A DNA stretch of 64,000 nucleotides from Laceyella sacchari (GCF_004343255.1 NZ_SMDD01000002.1:248001-312000), one strand, 5' to 3'. Shown: positions 26,530 to 35,985, counted from the first letter of the stretch. Notes: generated by a model not told the origin, from the letters alone. A program made the numbers and translations.

Positions 26530-27585
26530 TTATAAATCAGAGATGCGGTAAATGATCTCTTCTAAATCAGTCGGAAGGGATTCCCTAGTGTAATTCGTCC
26601 ACCAGTTGATAAAAAGTTGATCAGAAGGCGACGATTCATGCCCATAATGAAGAAAATAATTAAGGATATTCTGCCAAGCTTCAGCTGGACCTTTGCCCCC
26701 GTGGTAAAAGATGAGCGCTGCTGCGGCATCCCGTTGCCAATCCCGGGATGGATGAAAACTGAGCCAATCATGCACCAACTGTTCATGCTCCGGCGACCAG
26801 TGCCGCAAATGCCCAAATGCGTAAAGAGCGAGCGACTGCTGATATTCCCAAGGAGACCTTTCGATGATGTCCATCAAGGCCCGGTGCGCCAGCGGATGAT
26901 CCTTCCCAACTTTCCCCAACAAGGTGATCACCTGATCTTGAACCGCCAATTCCTCATGGTTCAAATAAGGGAGATATAAAATCATCCCTTCCCGAAGCAC
27001 CTGGCCGGCCTTGCCGTAAACAATCGCCTCATCATCAACGAAGCGAGTCAACAACACACCGATGATCTCTTTTTGCATATCCGGATAAGGATATTCTTCC
27101 GCCAGCAAGCGAAGCAGATAGCGGAGTGCATAGGGAAGTGCTTGACAGTAACCCCCTTGGTGGCGCACATGATCGACAAGGCGGCTCAATCCCCGTTCTC
27201 GGAGCCGTTCATCTTCCGCACACATCGCCTTCAAATGGATCGGCACATCCTCCGCCGTGCCAAACACATGATGCAATGTACCCCAATCCAGCTCATCCCA
27301 TCCACTGAGCAGCGCTTCCGCTACCGGATTGCAAAAAAGAGGATGATCATGCAACACTTTAAGCGCTTTCTTGCGCACTTCCAGCAAATCGCCTGCATAT
27401 TCGGCATCAATTCCCAACCAATACAAAATTAATGCGGTCGTCCGCCGCACCTCTGCGTCCGCATGGTCCAACCACTCGCCACACTTTAGAGACAATTCGT
27501 CAATCCACTCTCTCCGCCTCTCTTCGGAAACCTCAGCCTCCACTTCTGATGCAATCTGTTTTAATTCATGGAGCAATGCTGTCAT
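26530..27585 (-). CDS. HEAT-repeat protein, 351 residues
   Basis: All-helical soluble protein. HEAT-like pairs can be followed along it: GEWLDHADAEVRRTTALILY near 30-50, LSRLVDHVRHQGGYCQALPY, LPYLNHEELAVQDQVITLLG with KVGKDHPLAHRALMDIIERS, and QRDAAAALIFYHGGKGPAEAW. It is rich in Trp, His and Glu. No catalytic domain. It lies 148 bp upstream of the HSP90-like gene, same strand. Probably a scaffold or substrate adaptor in the same process; this link is inferred from proximity. Confidence 0.65.
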   Translation of the reverse strand: MTALLHELKQIASEVEAEVSEERRREWIDELSLKCGEWLDHADAEVRRTTALILYWLGIDAEYAGDLLEVRKKALKVLHDHPLFCNPVAEALLSGWDELDWGTLHHVFGTAEDVPIHLKAMCAEDERLRERGLSRLVDHVRHQGGYCQALPYALRYLLRLLAEEYPYPDMQKEIIGVLLTRFVDDEAIVYGKAGQVLREGMILYLPYLNHEELAVQDQVITLLGKVGKDHPLAHRALMDIIERSPWEYQQSLALYAFGHLRHWSPEHEQLVHDWLSFHPSRDWQRDAAAALIFYHGGKGPAEAWQNILNYFLHYGHESSPSDQLFINWWTNYTRESLPTDLEEIIYRISDL

Positions 27586-27853
27586 AGGTATCTATGATTC
27601 TCCTTTACTTTAAGTCTGTCGTTCTCGCCTTAGGATTGCAATGCACTTTCCTATCGGCTTACAGCCAGAGACATTCATCCCAGCCCGTCAAATCATGACG
27701 TCGGGTGCATGATATATGAGATATTTCTTAGAATTTTACATAACACGCCCATCATTTCACATCACACTAACGCACGTCAATGGATTGCCGCCACTTTTCT
27801 GGGAATCCATCCCATCTAATTGTTTTCAAACAGCACAGACTCTTAAAACTCCA
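27586..27853. other. Intergenic region
   Basis: About 270 bases with no supportable gene or clear signal besides AT-rich text near 27720-27750 that may hold the HEAT gene promoter. Confidence 0.35.
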
Positions 27854-27900
27854 GAAAAAACGGTTCAGGCGCCTTTCCATCCTTGCACCTGAACCGCTTT
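27854..27900 (-). terminator. Terminator after the broken GNAT gene
   Basis: On the minus strand CGGTTCAGG pairs with CCTGAACCG and is followed by TTTTTTCTGG. Confidence 0.85.
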
Positions 27901-27909
27901 TAAGACCGC

Positions 27910-28339
27910 TTATTTTCCTATATGCAAAACCATATGACATAAATCCACATAACTCTCTCCCACATTCAGTCCTTGCTCTTCCCTACCGAATTCCGCAAAC
28001 CCCTTTGATCGGTACAAGGCGTGTGCGGTGGAATCCGCTGCCACTTTCAGTTGAATCTGTTCTACATCTGTCTCTGCCCTCACCCGGTCAATCACCTGCG
28101 ACAGCAACTGCTTGGCTATCCCCTTTCCCCGGTGCGTCGGTTCCACATATACAGCCATGATACGGGACTTATGGCTGATCTTCAATCGTGCTTCCCGATA
28201 CCATCCAATAACACCCACCAGGTTTCCTTTCTCATCCAAAGGCTTTCGGAACCTCTTGCAACGCCCGCAGTCGCACGTCGCGATATGCTTTGGTGTCTGT
28301 CTCTCGCAATAATCTTGATGACCACATTCCCATCCCCAT
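27910..28339 (-). pseudogene. GNAT acetyltransferase broken by deletion and frameshift
   Basis: The longest frame (145 codons from 28347) has a GNAT core from about KGNLVGVIGWYREARLKISH through VYVEPTHRGKGIAKQLLSQV, but a nonsensical Cys-rich start. The real N-terminus is in another frame. ATG 28339 follows AAGGAT and reads MGMGMWSSRLLRETDTKAYR, then VRLRALQEVPKAFG, the usual opening of this family, and stops at 28232. Roughly 30-40 residues normally between that point and the core are missing. So the gene has lost an internal piece and its frame. It retains its promoter region and terminator. Confidence 0.75.
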
Positions 28340-28508
28340 TGACACATCCTTATATATATAAAGATTATTGTATCAATATTGACTGTAACGGATAGTTACT
28401 TTATATTAGATTAAAATCCTACTATTCTTATTGAATTTACCGAAAAAGATCCGTTATGCCACAACTGATCCTGTCCTGCGTTCATTTGGACAAAAGGGAG
28501 GGAGCCTG

Positions 28509-28757
28509 ATGAGTTACATCAATTTGAAAGAACGGTATTTCTTGGCCCAAAAATTGATGAGATCGTTGAACCACGCCGGACAAGAGCGGTCATTGATCAC
28601 ATCCATCTTGAATAAATTTAGCAACCCTGACATCATTCTAACCACAGAGGAAGCCCACTATCTGCATGTGCAAATCAACGCCTATCTCGATGAAGCCATG
28701 GAGCGCCGGGATGATTATCACATAGAATTTCTTAACCATTTACGGGAAAAAATATAA
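28509..28757 (+). CDS. Small helical protein, 82 residues
   Basis: ATG 28509 is preceded by GGGAGGGAG at good distance, which I prefer to an upstream start at 28431. The protein is soluble and helical: INLKERYFLAQKLMRSLNHA, ILTTEEAHYLHVQINAYLDE, EFLNHLREKI. It has no cysteines and no recognised family. A GC hairpin (GCCGGG/CCCGGC, 28765-28785) with a distant T-run follows. Confidence 0.55.
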   Translation: MSYINLKERYFLAQKLMRSLNHAGQERSLITSILNKFSNPDIILTTEEAHYLHVQINAYLDEAMERRDDYHIEFLNHLREKI

Positions 28758-29010
28758 AATGCGCCGGGAGTACGCCCCCGGCTTGGTCATACCTTTTTTC
28801 TTTTTTAAAGAGAAGAACTCAAAAACAAGTGACACTCATCAGGTCAATCCTTAACGAATATAATGGATACATAACCATCTATGGCAGGTGATGCCCCGAC
28901 CTTCGCCGCTCTTGGCAAGCTACCATTGCAGCAATTTGACTTGCTGAATCCGCAAACCAACTATAAAATATACTCATCAATATATTATTGGTTAAAAAGG
29001 AGCTAAACAA

Positions 29011-30543
29011 ATGGTTTCCAAAGAAAGTAATCTCCGTCTGGTCGTCGTCGGCTTACTGTTGGCGATTTTGATGTCGGCGATGGACAATACCATCGTCGCC
29101 ACTGCCATGGGCACCATCGTGGCGGATCTCGGCGGGCTGGACAAATTCGTCTGGGTCACTTCCGCCTATATGGTCACAGTGATGGCCGGCATGCCGATCT
29201 TCGGCAAACTGTCCGATATGTACGGCCGCAAGCGATTCTTCATCTTGGGCTTGTCTCTGTTTTTGCTAGGATCGATCTTGTGTGGTACAGCGCAAAGCAT
29301 CGTTCAGCTCAGCATCTACCGCGCAATCCAAGGAATTGGTGGCGGCGCATTGATGCCCATCGCTTTCACTATCGTATTTGACATCTTCCCGCCTGAAAAA
29401 CGGGGGAAAATGACTGGACTCTTGGGCGCCGTTTTTGGTACTTCAAGCGTCTTCGGCCCGCTTTTGGGTGCATACATCACTGAATACATCAGTTGGCAGT
29501 GGATTTTTTACGTTAATGTACCGCTCGGTTTAATTTCTCTGTTTCTTATTCTCGCCTATTATAAGGAATCAACCGAACACAGAGAGCAGAAAATCGACTG
29601 GTGGGGCGCGATTACGCTGGTGGTGGCCGTCGTCAGCCTGATGTTCGCCCTGGAATTGGGAGGCAAGGAATTCGCATGGGATTCCACACAAATCATCGGG
29701 TTGTTCGCCTGCTTTGCGATCTTCTTCCTGTTGTTCATCTTTGCAGAAAGAAAAGCATCTGATCCAATTATCTCTTTTTGGATGTTTAAGCGCCGCTTGT
29801 TCGCCACATCGCAAGTAATCGCATTTTTGTACGGCGCCACGTTTGTGATCTTAACCGTGTTCATCCCGATTTTTGTGCAAGCCGTGTACGGCGGATCGGC
29901 CACCAACGCTGGCTTGATTCTGACTCCGATGATGTTGGGGTCAGTGTTTGGTAGCGGAGTCGCTGGGGTATTCCAAACCAAAATCCGCTTCCGCACCCTG
30001 ATGATCCTATCAGTCATCGCCTATCTGGCGGGCATGTTCCTTTTGAGCACAATGACTCCTGACACAACGCGCTGGTTGTTGACTGCCTACATGATTCTGG
30101 TCGGCTTCGGCGTCGGTTTTTCGTTCTCTCTCCTGCCGACAGCCACCGTTCACAATATGGAGCCCCGCTTCCGCGGATCGGCCAACTCGACCAACTCGTT
30201 CTTCCGATCGCTGGGCATGACTCTGGGCATTACCATATTCGGGACCATCCAAAATAAAGTCTTTACCAATCAGTTAGCAGATGCTTTTAAAGGCATGCAT
30301 GGCCCGGCCGCCTTCAATCCGGCCCAACTCAATGACGCGCGTTCCATTTTTGAATCGAGCGAGCGGGCGCAGATTCCGCCCATGGTCTTGGACAAAATCG
30401 TAGATGCGATGTCTTCCTCAATTACCTATACCTTTTTACTGGCTTTGATTCCCATCGCCATCTCAGCCATTGCCATCGCCTTGATGGGCAATAGCAAAGT
30501 GGAACCAACGGAACAACCTTCGGTCCAACCAAGCGAAGCCTAA
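29011..30543 (+). CDS. DHA2-family (EmrB/QacA-type) MFS drug exporter
   Basis: 510 residues with 14 predicted helices. DHA2 marks: MDNTIVATAMGTIVADLGGL in helix 1 (motif D1 type), GKLSDMYGRKRFFILG (motif A), RAIQGIGGGALMPIAF (motif B), and LGAVFGTSSVFGPLLGAYIT with WIFYVNVPLGL (motif C region). It should export drugs or other hydrophobic compounds with proton antiport. A 65-residue two-helix protein follows 83 bp downstream and probably shares the transcript. AAGGAG precedes the ATG. Confidence 0.88.
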   Translation: MVSKESNLRLVVVGLLLAILMSAMDNTIVATAMGTIVADLGGLDKFVWVTSAYMVTVMAGMPIFGKLSDMYGRKRFFILGLSLFLLGSILCGTAQSIVQLSIYRAIQGIGGGALMPIAFTIVFDIFPPEKRGKMTGLLGAVFGTSSVFGPLLGAYITEYISWQWIFYVNVPLGLISLFLILAYYKESTEHREQKIDWWGAITLVVAVVSLMFALELGGKEFAWDSTQIIGLFACFAIFFLLFIFAERKASDPIISFWMFKRRLFATSQVIAFLYGATFVILTVFIPIFVQAVYGGSATNAGLILTPMMLGSVFGSGVAGVFQTKIRFRTLMILSVIAYLAGMFLLSTMTPDTTRWLLTAYMILVGFGVGFSFSLLPTATVHNMEPRFRGSANSTNSFFRSLGMTLGITIFGTIQNKVFTNQLADAFKGMHGPAAFNPAQLNDARSIFESSERAQIPPMVLDKIVDAMSSSITYTFLLALIPIAISAIAIALMGNSKVEPTEQPSVQPSEA

Positions 30544-30626
30544 AAATCGAAAAGGCGGGCACAAGTGTTTAAGTATGGTATGCTAAATAAGAGTAAACCT
30601 ATCAATTATCAAAGGAGCTTATCGCA

Positions 30627-30824
30627 ATGATGACTACAGCTGCGATCATCCTGTGCGGGTTGCTGTGCCTCATCGCCTTTTTCGTCACTTTTCGTTTGGG
30701 AGCGACCCAGTCCAATCAGAATAACGAAGCATATACCCAAAGCAGAAAGAAAAGCATTATCTTACTGTCAATGATCTATCTGGTCGCCACCATCATCGGC
30801 ATCTTGTTCGTCTATCTCTTATGA
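30627..30824 (+). CDS. Small two-helix membrane protein downstream of the exporter
   Basis: 65 residues. AAAGGAG nine bases before ATG 30627. Hydrophobic segments: AAIILCGLLCLIAFFVTFRL and IILLSMIYLVATIIGILFVYL, with a polar, Asn/Gln/Lys-rich loop between. No family recognised; it could modulate the exporter or be independent. A good terminator follows. Confidence 0.6.
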   Translation: MMTTAAIILCGLLCLIAFFVTFRLGATQSNQNNEAYTQSRKKSIILLSMIYLVATIIGILFVYLL

Positions 30825-30835
30825 TGGGGTGGCAT

Positions 30836-30873
30836 AGGCGAGTCCCAACAGAGGCTCGCCTTTTCCTTTTTTT
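30836..30873 (+). terminator. Terminator after the exporter pair
   Basis: GGCGAG pairs with CTCGCC around an 11-base loop, followed by TTTTCCTTTTTTT. Confidence 0.8.
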
Positions 30874-32221
30874 ATGCTTTGGAACGTGTCCGCTCTTCTT
30901 TCAATATCTCCCGGAAACGCTTGGTTTCTGCTACGACAATCCCCGATAGCCCCAATAAACCAATCAAGTTGGGAATGGCCATCAGCCCATTAAAAATATC
31001 GGCGATCGACCAAACCAACCCCAGATTCATGACCGCCCCAACCAACACCGATAAGGTGTAAACCACACGATACCCCTTGATCGATTTGGAGCCAAACAAA
31101 TACTCAAAGCATTTTTCCCCATAGTAACACCAACCGAGCACAGTCGAATAAGCGAAGAAGATTAACCCGATCGTAACGATCCAACCGCCGGGACCTGGCA
31201 ACAGCTGATTAAATGTCTCCGTCGTTAACGCCGCCCCCGTCAAATCGCCAGTATATAAACCGCCCATCACCAGCCCAATACCTGTAATCGAACAGACGAC
31301 AATGGTATCGAGAAACGTCCCCGTCATCGACACCAGCGCTTGCCGCCCCGGGTGATCGGTGATAGCTGCTGCTGCGGCAATGGGAGCCGAACCCATCCCC
31401 GCTTCATTGGAGAACACCCCTCGGGCCACTCCGTAACGAATCACCGTCCCAATCGCGCCTCCTGCCATCGCTTGCCCCGTAAAAGCGTCGGTTATGATCA
31501 ATGAGATTGCCGCCGGCAACTTCTCCAGGTTCAACAAGATAATGGCTAAGCCGCCAACCACATACATCACGGCCATCATCGGAACCATGTAACTGGAGAC
31601 GCGCCCGATGCTTTTAATGCCGCCAATCGTCACTACCGCCGTCACCACTGTTAACACAATGCCTGTGATCCAAGGGTCAATCCCAAAGCTGGATTGGACG
31701 GATGCGGCGACGGAGTTGGATTGTACCGTGCTACCGATTCCAAAGGCGGCAATGGCGCCAAACAAAGCAAACAATACCGCCAGCCACTTCCAGCCCAAGC
31801 CCCGTTCGATATAGTACATTGGCCCACCGGCCATCTCTCCGCGTTCGTTGACGATCCGATATTTCACTGCCAAGATCGCTTCCGCATACTTGGTGGCCAT
31901 ACCCACGATCGCAGTGATCCACATCCAAAAGACTGCTCCCGGACCTCCGGCCACCACCGCCGTTGCCACCCCGGCTATGTTACCGGTACCGATGGTCGCC
32001 GCCAACGCAGTCATTAATGACTGGAAGTGGGAGATGTCTCCGGCCGAAGAACGATCCTGATTTTTTGAAAAGGCTAATTTCAACGCATAAGGGAGTTGAG
32101 AAAATTGCAAAAACGATAACCGAAAAGTCAATATAATGCCCGTTCCCACCAGCAACACCAACAACGGCGGGCCCCAAACGAAGGTGCTGATCTCCCCTAA
32201 TATGTCCGTTATCTTCTGCAT
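30872..32221 (-). CDS. Sodium:amino-acid symporter, AGCS (alanine/glycine) family
   Basis: 449 residues, about 10-11 helices. Family marks include [20 protein letters not shown] and [20 protein letters not shown] near 100-135, [19 protein letters not shown]-type text ([20 protein letters not shown]), and [20 protein letters not shown]. It takes up alanine, glycine or glutamine with Na+. Monocistronic, with AGGAGG-type site upstream (GAAAAAGGAGGCGTAAG). Confidence 0.9.
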   Translation of the reverse strand: MQKITDILGEISTFVWGPPLLVLLVGTGIILTFRLSFLQFSQLPYALKLAFSKNQDRSSAGDISHFQSLMTALAATIGTGNIAGVATAVVAGGPGAVFWMWITAIVGMATKYAEAILAVKYRIVNERGEMAGGPMYYIERGLGWKWLAVLFALFGAIAAFGIGSTVQSNSVAASVQSSFGIDPWITGIVLTVVTAVVTIGGIKSIGRVSSYMVPMMAVMYVVGGLAIILLNLEKLPAAISLIITDAFTGQAMAGGAIGTVIRYGVARGVFSNEAGMGSAPIAAAAAITDHPGRQALVSMTGTFLDTIVVCSITGIGLVMGGLYTGDLTGAALTTETFNQLLPGPGGWIVTIGLIFFAYSTVLGWCYYGEKCFEYLFGSKSIKGYRVVYTLSVLVGAVMNLGLVWSIADIFNGLMAIPNLIGLLGLSGIVVAETKRFREILKEERTRSKA

Positions 32222-32615
32222 TTCTTACGCCTCCTTTTTCAATCGGCAGAGCATCTTCCATAACCTTTTTTATTAATAGTTATTAAGACATTTTATCAAT
32301 TTACAAAAGAATAACACGATAAATAACAATTATCAATCATTTGTAACAATTAACCTTTTACAAAAAACATACCTTCCTCATAGTAGCACCGATTTTAGGC
32401 AATCCGGACACGCCAAGAGCTAAATAGTACTCTCCTATGTTCCACCCATCAACACTTATATGGGAATGCCAACTGTTGAAAGATCGCGCATCATCTATGG
32501 AATATCTATAGAATCATTCACCAAAACAAGAATAATATGAATATTAACAATAAATTATCTATCTGTTATAATACAGTTACATTCAATATCTTTCAAATAA
32601 GGAGGGATTGCGCAC
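32222..32615. other. Divergent intergenic region
   Basis: 394 AT-rich bases between the symporter and lipase genes. Apart from the lipase promoter listed separately I see no gene or structured RNA. Confidence 0.4.
32544..32572 (+). promoter_or_regulatory. Sigma-A-type promoter for the lipase gene
   Basis: TTAACA (32544-32549), 17-base spacer, TATAAT (32567-32572). The start codon lies 43 bases further on. Confidence 0.65.
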
Positions 32616-34187
32616 ATGCGAAAAACTTGGGCTGTCGGCTGTCTCATCCTGTTACTTTTAGTCTCCATGATTGTCCCGCAAGCGACATCACACGGCGGTT
32701 CCATTTTTCCAATCGTAATCGGTATTCCCGGTGTTCCTGGAACCGTTTACATCGGTGACGCTCCATCCCAACCCGATCCCGCCAAACCAGTCATTGTGTT
32801 CGTTCAAGGCTTGTTTAACGCCTCCAGCATCTGGCACACTGGGAACGACATGTATCAGCGCGCACGGGAGGCTGATTTTGAAACCGCTTTCGTCGAGTTG
32901 CATGATGCTGGTGGTGATCCCCGTAGCAATTGGAACAACGGCAAGATGCTTGCCGAACAGTTACAGAAAATCGCCGACCATTTCCCAGGCAAAAAGTTGG
33001 TCATGGTCTGTTACAGCAAAGGAGGCATCGACACGCAAACCGCACTGGTTCACTATGGCAAACACCCTTTGGTGTCCAATGTGATCACCATCGGCTCACC
33101 CCATTATGGCAGTCCGCTAGCTGACTTGGCTTACAGCGATTGGGTCTGGTGGCTGTCATCCCTGCTCGGCACAAGAAACGAAGCCGTATACAGTCTGCAA
33201 ACCGGCGTTATGGAATCTTTCCGCACCCAGACCGACAGTCGCCCGGAAATAAATGAAAACGCTTACCTCACCGTTGCTGGTAACAGCTGGGGCTCTTTCC
33301 TATCCCCGACTTGGTTTGGCGGACTTTACATGCTGGAAGACAGTGATGGCGTCGTGCCCTTGCGCAGCACCAAGCTCCCCTACGGCAACCATATAAAAAC
33401 AGGAAATTGGGATCATCTCTCCATTTATCAAGGGAAAGAGACCTTTGATGTGATCCGTCCCTATCTAACCTCCACCCGGCAAACCGCTTCCGCCAATAAC
33501 ACGATAGAAAGCGCTTCCCCACTCCTTGCAGAAAACAATGTCTACCTCACCGGAGGAGAACAGGAAGGCACTTTGGAGGAATCTCTTGTAATTGAGCCTG
33601 GAACGGAAAGCGTCGCGCTCAACTGGATGAGCAATCACCCACTTAGCCGCATAGAACTCATCCGCCCTGACGGCCAAGTTCAACCAACTTTGTTCAATGT
33701 GACGCAAGACCAACAAACCCTCTTCAAAGGCGCTTGGCAACATATCGCTCAGCTGAATAAACCGATGGCAGGCACTTGGAAAGTCCGCACCTCCACCGAC
33801 CGCAAAAGCGCCTACGCCTTGATCGCTACCTTCAACTCTCCGTTGTCAGCCCAACTCACTTTGCAACAAAAAAGCCTCCATACTCCGGAATATCTTGTCG
33901 CTGCAACCAATAAAGGGAAAAACCGCAACCTGATTAAGGAAATCAAAGCAGAAGCACAAATCCAATATATTCCCGATCCAAGCACAAACCCCAAACAAGA
34001 ACGAATCATCCTCCGCAAACGCGGCCCCATCGATTCCCGCGCTATTCAGATTCCGGTGACATCATCTGGCACCTACAACCTGACTATCAATATCCGCGGA
34101 ACCACTACAAGCGGTGCGCCCTTTGCCCGCACCATTGTCAAATCAATAGCAGTGGACAAGCAAGGCCGCATCTACGGCCGTCCGTAG
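32616..34187 (+). CDS. Secreted alpha/beta-hydrolase lipase or esterase
   Basis: 523 residues with signal peptide (MRKTWAVGCLILLLLVSMIV, cut near ATS). Catalytic domain to ~290: oxyanion region VFVQGLFNASSIW, nucleophile Ser134 in VCYSKGG, acid in LEDSDGVVPLRS and His in NWDHLSIYQG. The nucleophile elbow is C-x-S-x-G, with Cys where most lipases have Gly. SPHYGSPLADLAYSDW also fits bacterial lipases. The last ~230 residues are beta-rich, including an Ig-like end (TSSGTYNLTINIRGTTTSGA), probably for binding or stability. AAGGAGGGATTG precedes ATG. Confidence 0.85.
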   Translation: MRKTWAVGCLILLLLVSMIVPQATSHGGSIFPIVIGIPGVPGTVYIGDAPSQPDPAKPVIVFVQGLFNASSIWHTGNDMYQRAREADFETAFVELHDAGGDPRSNWNNGKMLAEQLQKIADHFPGKKLVMVCYSKGGIDTQTALVHYGKHPLVSNVITIGSPHYGSPLADLAYSDWVWWLSSLLGTRNEAVYSLQTGVMESFRTQTDSRPEINENAYLTVAGNSWGSFLSPTWFGGLYMLEDSDGVVPLRSTKLPYGNHIKTGNWDHLSIYQGKETFDVIRPYLTSTRQTASANNTIESASPLLAENNVYLTGGEQEGTLEESLVIEPGTESVALNWMSNHPLSRIELIRPDGQVQPTLFNVTQDQQTLFKGAWQHIAQLNKPMAGTWKVRTSTDRKSAYALIATFNSPLSAQLTLQQKSLHTPEYLVAATNKGKNRNLIKEIKAEAQIQYIPDPSTNPKQERIILRKRGPIDSRAIQIPVTSSGTYNLTINIRGTTTSGAPFARTIVKSIAVDKQGRIYGRP

Positions 34188-34207
34188 CAGAATAATAAAT
34201 GAAATTA

Positions 34208-34250
34208 TAACTATCCCCTTCAATGTATGTATGGAAGGGGATAGTTATTT
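34208..34250 (+). terminator. Terminator of the lipase gene
   Basis: AACTATCCCCTTC pairs with GGAAGGGGATAGTT around AATGTATGTAT. TATTTA follows. Confidence 0.85.
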
Positions 34251-34261
34251 ATATGGAGATG

Positions 34262-34396
34262 AGGGTGTGTCTGACAAAATTAAGTTGGTGGGAAAAAAGC
34301 GGCGGAAAAAACCTTTTCTCAAAGAGCGCCTCGCCACGCGTGAAGCGAATGAGAAAATGGTTTTGAAGCCGCTGGCATATTCATCAGGCACGCCCT
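34262..34396. repeat. MITE-like hairpin repeat, copy B
   Basis: Ends AGGGTGTGTCTGAC and TCAGGCACGCCCT are terminal inverted repeats. Internally AGCGGCGGAAAAAACC and TTCTC pair with GAGAA and GGTTTTGAAGCCGCT, so the whole ~135 bp can fold into one long hairpin. No ORF. Copy A lies at 21098-21216. It sits just upstream of a broken membrane-protein gene. Confidence 0.7.
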
Positions 34397-34435
34397 AGCT
34401 CGTTTAACCCATCAATATAAAATATTCAACTTTAA

Positions 34436-35085
34436 TTTAGTACCATAAAGGTTTTGTTTATCTTCGCTTTAGCGGGTATATTGCTGTATGCCTGCTTCGA
34501 ATTATCTACTCTTCGGAAGAAGTTTGTTTAAAGAAATGGTACTTCCGCAGGGCGATTGCAGTTATCGCTATTCATCTGATTCTCTTTTTCACACTCACAA
34601 CTGTCGTATCCGAGACACAAGCATGGCTGTATACCTGTCTGAGCTTCATAGTGGTGTTGGGGACGGTAGCAGGAATTTTTGTTTTCATTGTAAAAAAGCT
34701 GAACGGACTCCCGGCTTCTCCTAAAGATACAGAGTATGAGCAGCGATTCGCGCAACTCGGTGTACCTTTTACCGACATTCCCAAATATCAAGCAAATCGG
34801 GTATACAAATCAGAACAACTCGCCCTCTTTGAAGTGGTCATCCACACAAACGTGGACGAAATCCAGGCCAAACAAGTACTTGCTGATTGTCTGATGAAAT
34901 TTCAACCCCTGCATGACAATCTCATTGTCAAAATCGCAGACAAGGCGGGAGCAACCCATGTAGGCGGCTATCTGTCCTATACTTGCAATCTGTCTCCAGT
35001 CGAATCATGGAACATACAGCTCCCCTCTTTGGAACAAAACGCACCCTTGTTGTTTTTCGACAACCGTATTTTTCATACTGAATAA
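34436..35085 (+). pseudogene. Frameshifted membrane protein gene
   Basis: From 34436 one frame reads TIKVLFIFALAGILLYACFE and LSTLRKKFV-stop. One base out of register the next frame continues KKWYFRRAIAVIAIHLILFF with two further helices, then a soluble C-terminal half to TAA 35085 (SPKDTEYEQRFAQLGVPFTD, AGATHVGGYLSYTCNLSPVE). The join is near 34525-34535. Neither frame has a good start, and the MITE-like repeat ends 40 bp upstream, so the 5' end may be missing. The soluble part alone could be made from GTG 34651 but lacks a ribosome site. Family not recognised. Confidence 0.55.
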
Positions 35086-35103
35086 AGTGTTTCACAACCA
35101 TAC

Positions 35104-35135
35104 AAAAAGGATGGGTAATCTCTCCCATCCTTTTG
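35104..35135. terminator. Bidirectional terminator
   Basis: AAAGGATGGG pairs with CCCATCCTTT around TAATCTCT, flanked by A and T runs. It serves the rightward broken gene and the leftward surface protein. Confidence 0.85.
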
Positions 35136-35142
35136 TCATTTA

Positions 35143-35985
35143 TTATTCAGCCACGCGACGGTTGCGAATCATCAGCGCTGCGCCACCCGCCAACAGAGCG
35201 AGACCAGCTACTGCACCCACTGGGTAAGAAGTAGCGGTTTTCGGCAATTTGCCGCCTTTGATTTGCTTCACGCCCTCTTTACCTTGTTTTGGGTTTGGCT
35301 TGGTGTTTGGTTTGTCAGGATTTGGTTTAACCGTGCTGTCACCTTTGTTTCCATCTTCTTCAACAATCAAGGACTCAAAACCCAAGCCGAATTGGCAAGC
35401 TTTTCCGTCGATGGTTCCTTCAAAAGCAACAAAGATATCATTTTCGCCAGCATTCAGTTTTGTGATGTCCAAAACATATTCAAAGTTTACACTGTTACCT
35501 TTCACTTCAGCTTCAATCTGTGGAACGTCGGCGTCTGCCGAACCAGCTGCAATGTACCAGGTACCTTTAGCGGTTTTGCCATTCAGTTTTGCAATAATCT
35601 TTACTTTGTTGTTACCCAAGTCTTTGATATCAACAATCGTAATGTCATGGAAGTCAGCTTCATCCGGTTCTGCTTTGCACTCATCAGCCGGTTGTTTTGG
35701 CTCTTCCGGCTTTTGTGGTTGCCCCGGATTCGTTGCTGGCGGTGTGGCCGTGTCGTTGTTGTTGTCTTTACCTTCGTTACCTGTAGCTGGCTTGGTGTCT
35801 TCACCCGCTGGTTTTTCACCGGTTTGTTTATCATCAGTCGTGGCCGGTTTTTGTTCCGTTTCCGGTGCGGAAGTGGTCACGTCCGTAGCCGGTTTGGTTT
35901 CTGCATTCTCTTCTGCAAATGCGGCCAGTGGCATGCTGGCCAGTGCCAACGCAATAGCTGCTGATGCAATAGAAATCTTTTTCAT
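35143..35985 (-). CDS. Cell-wall-anchored surface protein with LPKTA sorting signal
   Basis: 280 residues. Signal peptide MKKISIASAAIALALASMPL with cut after AFA. Residues ~27-105 are a low-complexity Thr/Pro/Glu/Lys stalk. A compact domain with two cysteines follows (ADECKAEPDEADFHDITIVD to CQFGLGFESLIVEED), then another Pro/Lys linker (KPNPDKPNTKPNPK). The end is a sortase signal: LPKTA, a hydrophobic helix (VGAVAGLALLAGGAALMI) and RNRRVAE. LPxTA, not LPxTG, suits class D sortases (known for LPNTA); no sortase gene is in the window. AGGAG precedes the start. Confidence 0.85.
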   Translation of the reverse strand: MKKISIASAAIALALASMPLAAFAEENAETKPATDVTTSAPETEQKPATTDDKQTGEKPAGEDTKPATGNEGKDNNNDTATPPATNPGQPQKPEEPKQPADECKAEPDEADFHDITIVDIKDLGNNKVKIIAKLNGKTAKGTWYIAAGSADADVPQIEAEVKGNSVNFEYVLDITKLNAGENDIFVAFEGTIDGKACQFGLGFESLIVEEDGNKGDSTVKPNPDKPNTKPNPKQGKEGVKQIKGGKLPKTATSYPVGAVAGLALLAGGAALMIRNRRVAE

